DNA of 64,000 bases from positions 1-64,000 of the forward strand of contig CAVRAU010000005.1 in the NCBI GenBank assembly GCA_963719055.1. The letters are read 5' to 3'. Positions 9,501 through 18,674 of the stretch are shown here, in pieces. The notes below the pieces were generated by a model. That model saw nothing but the letters and a program-made list of their open reading frames with translations. It ran no database searches and had not been told where the DNA came from. The position numbers and the translations under genes were made by a program. The stretch is from CAXMQZ01 sp963719055. Lineage in GTDB: Bacteria > Acidobacteriota > Thermoanaerobaculia > Multivoradales > JAHEKO01. Position 1 is the stretch's first letter, and each line of letters opens with the position of its first letter.

Positions 9501-10841
9501 ATGTCGAATTCCGTCGACACCTTTCTGCAGCAGGTCGTTGCCAAGAATCCATCCGAGCAGGAGTTCCATCAGGCGGTGCATGAAGTCGTCGAGTCGATCT
9601 GGCCTGTCATCGAGCAGAACCCCAGATATCGCAGCGCCAACATCCTCGATCGCATCGTCGAGCCCGAGCGGGTGATCATGTTCCGCGTCCCCTGGACCGA
9701 TGACAGCGGCAATGTCCACGTCAACCGCGGATACCGCATCGAGATGAACAGTGCCATCGGGCCCTACAAGGGCGGCCTCCGATTTCACCCCAGCGTCAAT
9801 CTGGGAATCCTCAAGTTCCTGGCCTTCGAGCAGGTCTTCAAGAACAGTCTCACCACCCTGCCCATGGGTGGCGGCAAAGGCGGTTCCGACTTCGACCCCA
9901 AGGCGAAGAGTGATGGTGAGGTGATGCGATTCTGCCAGTCCTTCATGTCGGAGCTGTATCGCCACATCGGTCCCAGCACCGATGTTCCCGCCGGCGATAT
10001 CGGGGTCGGCGGTCGCGAGCTCGGTTTCCTTTTCGGCACCTACAAGAAGCTTGCCAACGAGTTCACAGGAGTCCTGACAGGCAAGGGCCGCAACTGGGGC
10101 GGCTCCCTCATTCGACCCGAGGCCACCGGTTATGGCCTGGTGTACTTCACCCAGGAGATGCTCGGCACCCGTGAGGATTCCTTCGAGGGCAAGCGCGTCC
10201 TCGTCTCCGGATCTGGCAATGTCGCACAGTTCGCCGCCGAGAAGGTTATCGAGCTCGGTGGCAAGGTGCTGACCCTTTCAGACTCCAACGGCACGATTTT
10301 GGATGAGGAAGGGATCGACCGCGAGAAGCTGGACTTCGTCATGGACCTCAAGAACAACCGGCGCGGCCGCATCAAGGAGTACGTGGAGCGCTACACGAAT
10401 GCCACCTTTCTCGAGGGTGAGCGTCCTTGGGGGGTCAAGGCCGACGTCGCGTTGCCATGTGCCACCGAGAACGAAGTCAGTGGCGAAGATGCCAAGACAC
10501 TGATCGACAACGGTTGTTTCTGCGTCGCGGAAGGGGCCAATATGCCTTCAGATCCAGACGCCATCAACCGCTACCTGGATGCCCAGATTCTCTTCGGACC
10601 CGGCAAGGCCGCCAACGCTGGTGGTGTCGCGGTATCCGGTCTGGAGATGACCCAGAACGCCATGCGCCTGAACTGGCCGCGTCAGGAGGTCGATGATCGT
10701 CTGCAAATGATCATGCATGAGATCCATCGCACTTGCGTCAAGCACGGCAAGCAGGGAGACTTTGTAAACTATATCGACGGCGCCAACGTCGCCGGCTTCA
10801 TCAAGGTCGCCGACGCCATGTTGGATCAGGGCGTCGTCTAG
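9501..10841 (+). CDS. gdhA: Glutamate dehydrogenase (hexameric, NADP-type)
   Basis: 446 residues, the normal length for the 50-kDa GdhA class. It interconverts glutamate with 2-oxoglutarate and ammonia. Substrate-site motifs are GPYKGGLRFHPSVN and LPMGGGKGGSDFDPKAKSD (catalytic Lys) with DVPAGDIGVGGRE. The coenzyme domain has VLVSGSGNVAQFAAEKV. There is a good ribosome site, AAGGGAGGGAG, before ATG 9501. It links nitrogen assimilation to the 2-oxoglutarate node, for which citrate synthase and a 2-oxoacid:ferredoxin oxidoreductase are encoded further along. The frame is intact. Confidence 0.95.
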   Translation: MSNSVDTFLQQVVAKNPSEQEFHQAVHEVVESIWPVIEQNPRYRSANILDRIVEPERVIMFRVPWTDDSGNVHVNRGYRIEMNSAIGPYKGGLRFHPSVNLGILKFLAFEQVFKNSLTTLPMGGGKGGSDFDPKAKSDGEVMRFCQSFMSELYRHIGPSTDVPAGDIGVGGRELGFLFGTYKKLANEFTGVLTGKGRNWGGSLIRPEATGYGLVYFTQEMLGTREDSFEGKRVLVSGSGNVAQFAAEKVIELGGKVLTLSDSNGTILDEEGIDREKLDFVMDLKNNRRGRIKEYVERYTNATFLEGERPWGVKADVALPCATENEVSGEDAKTLIDNGCFCVAEGANMPSDPDAINRYLDAQILFGPGKAANAGGVAVSGLEMTQNAMRLNWPRQEVDDRLQMIMHEIHRTCVKHGKQGDFVNYIDGANVAGFIKVADAMLDQGVV

Positions 10842-10896
10842 AGGAGGCACTCCAATACCGGAACGGGTTTTTCACGATCGCCGGTTTCACGACCTC

Positions 10897-13842
10897 ATGC
10901 CCTTCCGGGTACGGGAGGTGCTGCTCGTTTCGTCCCCGTATGACGCCTTCATTCTCGAAGAAGACGGCCAACTCACAGAGCAGGTCTTCTTCGAGTACCG
11001 AGACGTCAGTCTTTCAGGGCCGCCTCGTGTCACCCACGTGCCGTCGGGAGAGGTGGCCCTGCAGCGGCTCCAGGAGCAGCGTTTCGATCTGGTCCTGGTC
11101 ATGGCCAGCCTGGCCGACATGGGCGTCAACGTCCTGGCCCGCAAGATCAAGCGCCTGCGCCCGGGCCGGCCTGTAGTTCTTCTCGCTCTCGACCGCAAAG
11201 AGCTCGATCTCGCACGCGAGGCTATCGATCGCACTTCGGTCGACGGAGTCTTTCTGTGGACCGGAGACTCCCAGATTCTGCTTGCCATCTTCAAGTACTA
11301 CGAAGACCGGGAGAACGTCGACCACGACATCCAGCATGGCAACGTGCGGGTCATCATCGTCATTGAAGACTCCCCGCGCTACTACTCCGCGCTGTTGGGA
11401 ATGCTCTACAAAGAGCTCATGGCCCAGTCACACTCGCTGTACTCGGAAGGCATCAACGAGCTCCATCGCCGGATGTACATGCGCTCGCGGCCCAAGATCC
11501 TCCATTCGACATCGTACGAGGAAGGAGTGCAGCTCTTCGAGCGCTACCGTCGAAACGTCATGGGCATCGTCAGCGACATCCGCATTCCGCGCGCTGGCAA
11601 GCTGGATGCGGAAGGCGGTCTGGAATTCGCACGCTTTGCCCGTCAATTCGATCAGGAGCTGCCCGTGCTTCTGGAATCCGCCGAACGCGGTAACGCCGAC
11701 AAGGCTGCCGAGATCGGCGCCGTTTTCGTCGACAAGAACTCGGAACGGGCGCTAGCGCTCATCCGTGGCTTCTTCCGCGCCAGTCTGGGTTTTGGGGACT
11801 TCGTCTTTCGCACTGAGGTCGGGGGCGAGGAGATCGCTCGAGCCAAGGATGTCCGGGAGATGGAACGTCAGCTAGCTGTGGTGCCCGAGGAATCGCTGAT
11901 CTATCACGCCGCGCACGATCACTTTTCCGTCTGGTTGTTGGCGCGCAGCGAGTTCGAGGTAGCCGAGCGACTACGACCCCGGCAGATCTCAGACTTCTCG
12001 AGTGTGGAAGATCTGCGACAGTTCATCATCGACCTGCTAAGGGAGTCCCATCGCCGTACCTATCGCGGAGTGATCGCGGATTTTCATCGTCAGCAGTTCG
12101 ATCGAGATGTCATTGCGCGAATCGGGCACGGCTCGATTGGCGGCAAGGCGCGCGGCATCGCCTTCCTCAACATGAGCCTGACCAACAGCACGCCAGAGGA
12201 GCTCGGCGGTATGCAGGTCCAGATCCCCAAGAGCGTCGTCATCACGACCGAGGAGTTCGACAAGTTCCTCGATGACAACGACCTCAGGGACTTCGCCTAC
12301 GGAGCGGACGACGACGAGCAGATCGGTCAGCAATTTCTCAGGGGACGGCTCTCGGATCAACTGCGAAGTGATCTGACCTTTGCCGCCCATCAAATCGAGG
12401 GCCCCTTGGCCATTCGATCCTCCAGCCTGCTGGAAGACTCGCTTCATCAGCCCATGGCGGGAATCTATTCGACTCTGATGATCCCCAACCAGACCCGGGA
12501 TCCAGAGCAGCGCCTGCAGGAGTTGTGCAGTGCCGTCAAGCTGGTCTACGCCTCAGCGTTTTATCGCAACGCCAAGTCGTACCTGGGCAGTACCGGCAAC
12601 AGAGTTGAAGAAGAGAAGATGGCTGTCATCATCCAGAGCCTTGTAGGACAGCGACATGGAGCCCGGTACTACCCCCACTTCGCCGGCGTCGCTCAGTCGC
12701 ACAATTTCTACCCCATCGGGCCTCAGAAGACCGAAGACGGGATCGCCCATGTGGCGCTCGGGCTGGGACGCCTGGTGGTCGACGGCGGGCTGGCTCTCAG
12801 CTTCAGCCCCAAGCATCCCCAGGTCATCGGCCAGGCCGGCACTCTGAAGATGCTCCTGGACAGCACGCAAAGGGGCTTCTACGCCCTCGATCTCGAATCG
12901 GATTGTTGCCTACCCCACTCCGATCTCCTCAGCAATGTCCGCTTCTACGGTCTCGAGCAGGCCGAGGAGGACGGGACTCTCCTGGCGGTCGGTAGCGTTT
13001 ACAGCCCGGAAGACCAACACATCCGCGATGATCTGCGGCTGCCGGGGCCTCGGGTCGTGACCTTCAACAACATCCTCCGGCACGGGGCCATTCCCCTGGC
13101 CAACGCCGTGGACCATTTGTTGGAGATGGCGCAGCAAGGTCTGGGATGTCCGGTGGAGATCGAGTTCGCGTGTGACATGGGAGATTGGGGCCGCTCAGTC
13201 CGTCTATCCAGGGAGCGTCGCGACCCCGTTCTGTATTTGCTACAGGTGAGGCCATTCCTCAGTCGGACAACGCACAAAGAGGTCGCGCGGCTCGACTACG
13301 AACCCGAGCAGGCGCTCTGCTATTCCCACCGCAGCCTGGGCCATGGCGTCGAGGAGAACATCAAGGACGTAGTCTATGTGCGACGCCAGACTTGGGAGGC
13401 GGCAGCCAACAAACAGATCGCTTACGAGGTGGGTGAGATCAACCGGGAGTTGGAGACCGAAGGTCGTCCCTACCTCCTGATCGGACCCGGGCGCTGGGGA
13501 ACGGCCGACTCGTGGCTGGGAATCCCGGTGCAGTGGAATCAGATTTCGATGGTGCGCGCCATGGTCGAGGCCTCACCTCTAGGCTATGACGTGGAGCCCT
13601 CGCAAGGCACCCACTTCTTCCAGAACATCTCCTCGCTGAGGGTCGGATATCTGACCTTGCCGCCCGGTGCCGACAAGCAAGCACCACAGAACGGAGACTT
13701 CCTGGACTGGGAATGGTTGGACAGCCAACCGGCAGTCCATGAAACGGAGCATCTCCGGCACCTCCGCCTGGAAGCCCCTTTGACTGTGGCTCTTGACGGC
13801 CGCGAGGGTCACGCCGTCATACTCAAGCCCCGAGAGTCCTGA
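10897..13842 (+). CDS. Two receiver-like domains fused to a PEP/pyruvate-binding (PPDK_N) domain
   Basis: 981 residues from the first ATG. Residues ~1-130 and ~145-300 look like degenerate response-regulator receivers (VLLVSSPYDAFILEEDG; VIIVIEDSPRYYSALLG; VMGIVSDIRIP). From ~400 on, a pyruvate-phosphate-dikinase-like ATP-grasp is visible: GSIGGKARGIAFLN, PKSVVITTEEFDKFL, GPLAIRSSSLLEDS and MAGIYSTL. The phosphohistidine and PEP-binding TIM-barrel domains of PpsA/PPDK are missing, so it is probably not a complete PEP synthase. Conserved-looking residues continue upstream of the ATG as far as an ATA at 10855 behind GAGGAGG, so the true start is probably upstream (see findings). Role unknown; it follows gdhA by 13 bases if that start is right. 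Confidence 0.8.
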   Translation: MPFRVREVLLVSSPYDAFILEEDGQLTEQVFFEYRDVSLSGPPRVTHVPSGEVALQRLQEQRFDLVLVMASLADMGVNVLARKIKRLRPGRPVVLLALDRKELDLAREAIDRTSVDGVFLWTGDSQILLAIFKYYEDRENVDHDIQHGNVRVIIVIEDSPRYYSALLGMLYKELMAQSHSLYSEGINELHRRMYMRSRPKILHSTSYEEGVQLFERYRRNVMGIVSDIRIPRAGKLDAEGGLEFARFARQFDQELPVLLESAERGNADKAAEIGAVFVDKNSERALALIRGFFRASLGFGDFVFRTEVGGEEIARAKDVREMERQLAVVPEESLIYHAAHDHFSVWLLARSEFEVAERLRPRQISDFSSVEDLRQFIIDLLRESHRRTYRGVIADFHRQQFDRDVIARIGHGSIGGKARGIAFLNMSLTNSTPEELGGMQVQIPKSVVITTEEFDKFLDDNDLRDFAYGADDDEQIGQQFLRGRLSDQLRSDLTFAAHQIEGPLAIRSSSLLEDSLHQPMAGIYSTLMIPNQTRDPEQRLQELCSAVKLVYASAFYRNAKSYLGSTGNRVEEEKMAVIIQSLVGQRHGARYYPHFAGVAQSHNFYPIGPQKTEDGIAHVALGLGRLVVDGGLALSFSPKHPQVIGQAGTLKMLLDSTQRGFYALDLESDCCLPHSDLLSNVRFYGLEQAEEDGTLLAVGSVYSPEDQHIRDDLRLPGPRVVTFNNILRHGAIPLANAVDHLLEMAQQGLGCPVEIEFACDMGDWGRSVRLSRERRDPVLYLLQVRPFLSRTTHKEVARLDYEPEQALCYSHRSLGHGVEENIKDVVYVRRQTWEAAANKQIAYEVGEINRELETEGRPYLLIGPGRWGTADSWLGIPVQWNQISMVRAMVEASPLGYDVEPSQGTHFFQNISSLRVGYLTLPPGADKQAPQNGDFLDWEWLDSQPAVHETEHLRHLRLEAPLTVALDGREGHAVILKPRES

Positions 13843-13864
13843 AGACTGTCGATGTCCAGCGGTC

Positions 13865-14452
13865 TCACGAGGCCACTTGCAGCAATCGCTTGAACTCGTC
13901 GAGCGATCGCTTCTCCACAACGTCATGCAAGGAGCTGCCATGGGAATCCATGGTGACCATGACCGGAAAGCGCTCCACCTGAATCACCCACATCGCCTCC
14001 GGTACCCCGAACTCCTCGAGCATGAAGACTCGCTCCACCTTCTGCACGGCTTGCGCCAGGACCTGCGCGGCGCCTCCCACCGCGTGCAGGTACAGGGCAC
14101 CCGACTTTTCGAGCCCGCGCAACGTCTGTTCACCCATGCCCCCCTTACCGATTACGCCGCGCAGCCCGTAGCGCTCGATGACTTTCGCCTGGTAGGGCTC
14201 TTCGCGAATCGACGTCGTCGGGCCGGCGGCGACAAACTCCCAGGTTCCGTCCGGGTGCTGGCGGACGACGGGGCCACAGTGATAGATCACCGTGCCCTCC
14301 AGATACTCCGCCACCTCCTCTCGATACTCCTCGAGAAGCCATTTGTGGGCAGCATCGCGGCCAGTGATCATACGACCGGAGAGCTCCAGATTGGTGCCCA
14401 TGGGGATCTGTCGGATCTGCTGCTCTTCGACCGGCAGAGTCAGTTCAGCCAT
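13865..14452 (-). CDS. Class I fumarate hydratase, beta (C-terminal) subunit
   Basis: 195 residues. It matches the swivelling C-terminal domain of two-subunit Fe-S hydro-lyases (fumarase/tartrate dehydratase beta): GRMITGRDAAHKW, VIYHCGPVV, AGPTTSIRE, GKGGMGEQT and GALYLHAVGGAAQ. It acts with the alpha subunit in reversible hydration of fumarate to malate. Start ATG 14452 was chosen because GAAGGAGAGACGAC precedes it. The coding region overlaps the alpha gene by 13 bases, so translation is probably coupled. Tartrate dehydratase is the alternative reading; fumarase fits the TCA genes nearby better. Confidence 0.88.
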   Translation of the reverse strand: MAELTLPVEEQQIRQIPMGTNLELSGRMITGRDAAHKWLLEEYREEVAEYLEGTVIYHCGPVVRQHPDGTWEFVAAGPTTSIREEPYQAKVIERYGLRGVIGKGGMGEQTLRGLEKSGALYLHAVGGAAQVLAQAVQKVERVFMLEEFGVPEAMWVIQVERFPVMVTMDSHGSSLHDVVEKRSLDEFKRLLQVAS

Positions 14453-15321
14453 GTCGTCTCTCCTTCCGGGCTGAGGCGGACGGCGGCTCGCCGGTCTGCC
14501 CAGCACATATAGCTGATGGTGACGAAATAGGAGGCCGGAAGTCGGTCCAGGACGCCGAGTTTGACCCCCAGAACCGTGGTGCGGCCGCCAAATCCCATCG
14601 GCCCGATACCCAGCTCATTCGCTTCCCGAACCAGACGTTCTTCCAGCTCCGACAGCTGCTTATCAGGGTTGCGATCGTCCAGTGCTCGCAGTAGCTGACG
14701 TTTCGACTCGGCAAAGGCGGAGGCCCGGTCACCCCCTACGCAGACACCCAGCACACCTGGCGCACAGCCCTTTCCTTGTGCCTGTACGACACTGTCCAGG
14801 ACCACGCGGCGAACTCCCTCGAGGTCCCGGTCGGCCCCCAGACCAGTGTCAGGGAGTTTGTATTGGGCACCCACGTTCTCGCAGCCACCACCCTTGAGGA
14901 TCAACCGGACTTCCACATCGTCCCCATCCCATTCGTCGAAGTGGATAAAAGGGATCGCCCGACCCGCACCATCCCCGGTGTTCTTGCCGGTCACCGTGTC
15001 CACCGCGTTGGGCCGCAGATAGCTCTCAGCGGTCGCCTGACGCACCGCTTCCTGGAGGGCGTCTTCGAGCACTCGCGTGCTGACTCCCACCGGGTACCTG
15101 ACCCAGATTACGGGCGTGCCGGTGTCTTGACAGATCGGTGCGGACTTCTCGCGCGCCATCTCGACGTTGTCGAGAATCGTCCCCAGCGCTGTGTGGGCCA
15201 GGCTGCTCTGCTCTTCTCCGGACTGGCCCTGTCGTAGAGCTGCGATGACATCCTGCGGCAGATCCGTCGATGCCCGGCGGATCAGCTCCTTGAAGCTGTC
15301 TACATACTCTTCCCTGTTCAT
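14440..15321 (-). CDS. Class I fumarate hydratase, alpha (Fe-S) subunit
   Basis: 293 residues. It carries the [4Fe-4S] catalytic domain. Candidate cluster cysteines lie in APICQDTGTPV, KGGGCENVG and GVCVGGDRA, the three-Cys pattern of class I fumarases. It forms a heterodimer with the overlapping downstream beta subunit, and class I enzymes are oxygen-sensitive, in keeping with the anaerobic-type redox genes alongside. Start ATG at 15321. It sits on the same strand as the Hdr/Kor operon but is separated by ~180 bases and a hairpin. Confidence 0.9.
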   Translation of the reverse strand: MNREEYVDSFKELIRRASTDLPQDVIAALRQGQSGEEQSSLAHTALGTILDNVEMAREKSAPICQDTGTPVIWVRYPVGVSTRVLEDALQEAVRQATAESYLRPNAVDTVTGKNTGDGAGRAIPFIHFDEWDGDDVEVRLILKGGGCENVGAQYKLPDTGLGADRDLEGVRRVVLDSVVQAQGKGCAPGVLGVCVGGDRASAFAESKRQLLRALDDRNPDKQLSELEERLVREANELGIGPMGFGGRTTVLGVKLGVLDRLPASYFVTISYMCWADRRAAVRLSPEGETTWLN

Positions 15322-15455
15322 CCTGGTCGGCTCCTACGCCGTCGCGTGACTGTTGGTGGATCGACGGAACACGATGGGCTCGCGTCATACTCGTGGATGG
15401 GTCTCACCCCAGACCCTATGCTGGCAAGAGCAGCTGCGCGAGAAAATACCTCAGC

Positions 15456-15475
15456 GGGTGGGTGCTGCCCCACCC
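15456..15475 (-). terminator. Candidate terminator between the redox operon and fumarase
   Basis: A 7-bp perfect stem GGGTGGG/CCCACCC with a 6-base loop, 30 bases past the hemerythrin stop on the minus strand. The following minus-strand bases contain only a short TTTT after a GC stretch, so termination would be weak or factor-dependent. Confidence 0.35.
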
Positions 15476-15504
15476 CTTCAGGCTGGCTGCTCGAGGGTCG
15501 ACTC

Positions 15505-15978
15505 TCAGTCAGCGGCTGCCACGTCCCGGTACTCGATCCGCTGCATCAGGTGGTTCTCCTCCTCCTCGTGGTGATGAAACGCTGCCAGGAGCTCGGCGAT
15601 CCGGCGGCGGATTTTGGGATCCTCGGGACGGACGCCTTCCGAGTAGGACAGGACATCCGAGGCAATTCGACGCAGCTCTCTCAGCATCTCCGGGTGTTCG
15701 TCCAACACTTCATTCAGTTTGTGGGCGGCCTCCGGATGGTTCACCAGGATCTCCTCCATCACATCCGTTTCTTCCTCGAAACGGAAGTGCCGAAAGAACT
15801 CGTCATGCAGGGACAGGAGGCGCTGCGAGAGCGCCACTGCCCAGGAGTGAGAGCCCTTGACCCCGGCTTTCGGACGCGGTTCGTCGAGAAACTCTTCGAG
15901 ACCCGCGACAACAGTGTGTAGATGGCGGTGCTGCTCCAGAACGGTCTCGACCCACTCCCGGGTCTGGGTTTCGGTCAT
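15505..15978 (-). CDS. Hemerythrin-like (HHE) domain protein
   Basis: 157 residues. Helical bundle with the di-iron ligand pattern: QHRHLHTVV, HDEFFRHFRFEEETDV and FHHHEEEENHL. Such proteins bind O2 or NO, or store and sense iron; in anaerobes they are often attached to oxygen-sensitive pathways. Start ATG 15978 is preceded by AAGGAGG, which overlaps the TAA of the zinc-ribbon gene 13 bases upstream, so it is probably the last gene of the Kor-Hdr operon. A protective or sensing role for the Fe-S enzymes encoded upstream is an inference from position. Confidence 0.85.
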   Translation of the reverse strand: MTETQTREWVETVLEQHRHLHTVVAGLEEFLDEPRPKAGVKGSHSWAVALSQRLLSLHDEFFRHFRFEEETDVMEEILVNHPEAAHKLNEVLDEHPEMLRELRRIASDVLSYSEGVRPEDPKIRRRIAELLAAFHHHEEEENHLMQRIEYRDVAAAD

Positions 15979-15991
15979 CCTCACTTCCTCC

Positions 15992-16168
15992 TTATCCGCC
16001 GCCTTCGACAGCCGGCAGTCGTCTTGCAGCTGCAGCTGCGGTCTCGAGCCGAACGCTGTTGCTGCCGCATTTCGGACAGCTGCGCTCAGCAACCTCCTTG
16101 GGATCGTAGTCCACTGGGAATCTATGGGTGCATCGCAAACAGTAAAAGGTCTTTTGTTGTCTAGCCAT
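15992..16168 (-). CDS. Zinc-ribbon mini-protein
   Basis: 58 residues. A rubredoxin- or zinc-ribbon-like pair is seen, YCLRCTHRF and CPKCGSNS, each CxxC, 18 residues apart, followed by an Ala-rich tail (LETAAAAARRL). The start is ATG 16168, 20 bases after the HdrA-MvhD stop; the TAA at 15992-15994 overlaps the hemerythrin ribosome site. The position suggests a small metal-binding or electron-transfer accessory of the redox operon. The spacing between the CxxC pairs is shorter than in true rubredoxin, so a structural zinc ribbon is likelier. Confidence 0.75.
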   Translation of the reverse strand: MARQQKTFYCLRCTHRFPVDYDPKEVAERSCPKCGSNSVRLETAAAAARRLPAVEGGG

Positions 16169-16188
16169 AGGTCACTTCCGCGGCCGGA

Positions 16189-18674
16189 TCACGTTGCCGG
16201 TACCGGCGACTGGGATGTCAATCTCTGAGACGTCGTTGTCGGTGGCTTCACATCCTTGATCTCTGCTGCCAAGATCTCACGACTCTCGGCCACCTCCTCA
16301 GGCGTGACTCTCATCAGCAGGTCATCGAGCTCTCTCATCACCCGCGCGAATTTCTGTCCTTCGGCGGCGCTGATCCATTCGAGCTGTAGCCTCTCGGGCC
16401 GGATTCCCAACTTCTCCATCCGTGTCCAGACCTTCTCCACCCGACGCTGAGTCCAGGTGACCGCGTCGATGTAGTGACAATCACTGAAGTGACAACCCGA
16501 GACCAGGACCAGAGGTGCACCTTTGCGGAAAGCGTGCCAGATGAATCGCTGGTCGACCCGACCACTGCACATGGTGCGAATCAACCGCACCGACGCCGGG
16601 TACTGCAACCGCGAGGTCCCCGCCATGTCTCCTCCGGCGTAGGAACACCAGTTGCAGGCAAAGGCAACAATCTTCTCCAGCCGGTCGATCGCTCAAAATG
16701 CTGTCGATCTGGGCAAAGATCTGCTGATCCTCGAAGTGGCGCATGGCGATGGCGTCGAACGGACACTCCGCTGCACAGGTGCCGCATCCGGCACAAGCGG
16801 CCTCGATAAAGTTGGGCAGTCGACCCGCCTTCTTGTCGGCCACCTCGATGGCATGGTACGGACAGCAATTCGCGCACACCTTGCAGAGTTGACAGGCATC
16901 CGGAATCAGCTCCGCGGTAATCGCCTCGATTCGTACCTCGCCTGCCTGTAGCAGATTGCCGGCGCGGCCCGCGGCTGCCCCCGCCTGTGTCACACTGTCC
17001 TTGATGTCCTTCGGCGCCTCCACACAGCCGGCGATATAGACACCGCGAGTGGGTACATCGACCGGCTTGAGCTTCGGGTGGGCCTCCATGACAAAGCCAT
17101 CCGACGTGTGGGAAAGACTCAGGATCTCATCCAGACTCCGCTGTCCGTTGCCGTTGGTTTTGCGGGGCACCAAACCGACCGCCAGGACCAGCATGTCGAG
17201 GCGATGCTGCTCCAGGCGTCCGGTCAAGGTGTTCTCCACATCGACCAGCAGATCGTTCGTTTCAGGATCCTCAGCAACGCTGCCTGGCAGGCCCCTGACA
17301 TACCGCACACCCTCTTCGCGGCTACGTCGGTAGAGATCCTCGAACCCTTTGCCGAAGGCCCGGATATCCATGTAGTAGACCGTGGCAGCGCTCTGCGGAT
17401 AGTGATCGGCGAGGAGCAACGTCTCCTTGATGGTGTTCATACAACAGAAATTGGAGCAGTAGGGCACACCGCGGAGAGCCGAGCGTGAACCCACACACTG
17501 GATGAAGCCGATCCGCTCGGGGACCTGGCGGTCCGACGGCCTCACCAACTCTCCATCCGTCGGCCCCCCGGCGTTGATCAGGCGCTCGAACTCCATACTC
17601 GTGATCACATTGTCGAATCGCGTGTAACCGTATTCGTCATTCGGGCGGGGATCGTAGATATCCATCCCGGTGGCGACAATGACAGCGCCTACTTCCAGAT
17701 CCAGCACCGTGTCGGTAACGTCGAAATCGATGCAATTCTTGTCGCATGCCTCGCGACACTTGCCGCAGGCGATGGGGTTGAACCCCAGGCAGCTCTCGGC
17801 ATCCAGGAAGAAGGAAGACGGCACTGCCTGCGGAAACGGCAGATAGATGGCCTTGCGTGACGAGAGACCTTCCTGGTATTCATCGGGAACGATGACGGGA
17901 CAGACCTCTTCACAATCGCCACACGAAGTGCATTCCGCAGCATCGACGTACTGTGCCTTCTGACGGATCCGCGCGCGGTAGTTACCCACGAAGCCGGTGA
18001 TGTCTTCGACTTGCGCGTTGACCAGGAGCTTGATGCGGGGATGCCGACCGGCATCCATCATTTTGGGCCCGAGGATTCATATAGAGCAATCCATCGTCGG
18101 GAATGTCTTGTCGATCGCCGACATGATCCCGCCGATGGATGGCTCCTTTTCAACCAGGTAGACCTCGTGACCACCGTCCGCCAGCTCCAACGCCGCTTGG
18201 ATTCCCGCCACTCCACCCCCGATCACCAGGGCGGCATCGGTGACCGGAAACCGCTTCTCGTCTTGAGCCACCAGCAGCCGGGCCCGTCCCACTGCACTGT
18301 TGACCAGATCCTTGGCCTTCTGCGGTCGCCGATTCCCGGTCCTGGATGTGCACCCAGCTGCAATGCTCCCGAATGTTGGCCATTTCCATGAGGTAGGGAT
18401 TCAGCCCGGCCTCGGCCACGCACTGACGAAATGTGCTTTCGTGGATTTTCGGTGTGCAGGATGCCACCACCACCCGATTCAGATCGTGCTCGGCGATGGC
18501 GCGCTTGATCTCGTTCTGACCAGGGTCGGCGCACGTATACCGGTTGCGTACAACGGCGGCGACATCCGGTAACTCGGCCGCATACCGGGAGACCTCCTCC
18601 GTGTCCACGGTACCCGCGATATTGAGCCCACAGTCACACACAAAGACCCCGATACGAAGGGTTTCATCGCTCAT
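16189..18674 (-). CDS. hdrA: HdrA-MvhD fusion, probable selenoprotein (in-frame UGA; two frame breaks)
   Basis: About 828 residues. In order: N-terminal Fe-S region (VFVCDCGLNIAG), FAD domain (VIGGGVAGIQAALELADGG), ferredoxin insert (CTSCGDCEEVCPV; CGKCREACDKNCI), redox body (GFIQCVGSR, YCSNFCCMN), two 4Fe-4S motifs (CQLCKVCANCCP; CAGCGTCAAECP), then an MvhD domain (FACNWCSYAG, MCSGRVD, GCHFSDC). HdrA is the flavin core of heterodisulfide-reductase-type electron-bifurcating complexes; MvhD connects it to an electron donor. At ~199, codon UGA (18077-18079) replaces the conserved Cys in DCSI-x-ILGPKM with no change of frame. Frame breaks lie near 18315 (SATAE to KAKDLVNSAVG) and 16680-16695 (SDRPAG to EKIVAFACNW). 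Start ATG 18674 follows CAGGAGAGCGATC. Confidence 0.85.
18039..18079 (-). other. Selenocysteine UGA codon plus candidate bacterial SECIS hairpin in hdrA
   Basis: UGA is at 18079-18077. Reading the mRNA, 20 bases later comes GGAUGCC (18056-18050), loop GGUC (18049-18046) and GGCAUCC (18045-18039): seven perfect pairs. UGAU pairs further with AUCA below a 4-base bulge. The loop lies at nucleotides 28-31 after the UGA, inside the range known for bacterial SECIS, and has the G-U that SelB recognises, as in the E. coli fdhF loop. Folding and comparison are by eye only. Confidence 0.75.

Noticed and set aside
16660..16710. A second UGA near the HdrA-MvhD junction as selenocysteine
   Set aside because: It lies in the MvhD frame upstream of where conserved sequence begins, not at a Cys position, and the HdrA frame runs past it. 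A simple indel explains the junction.
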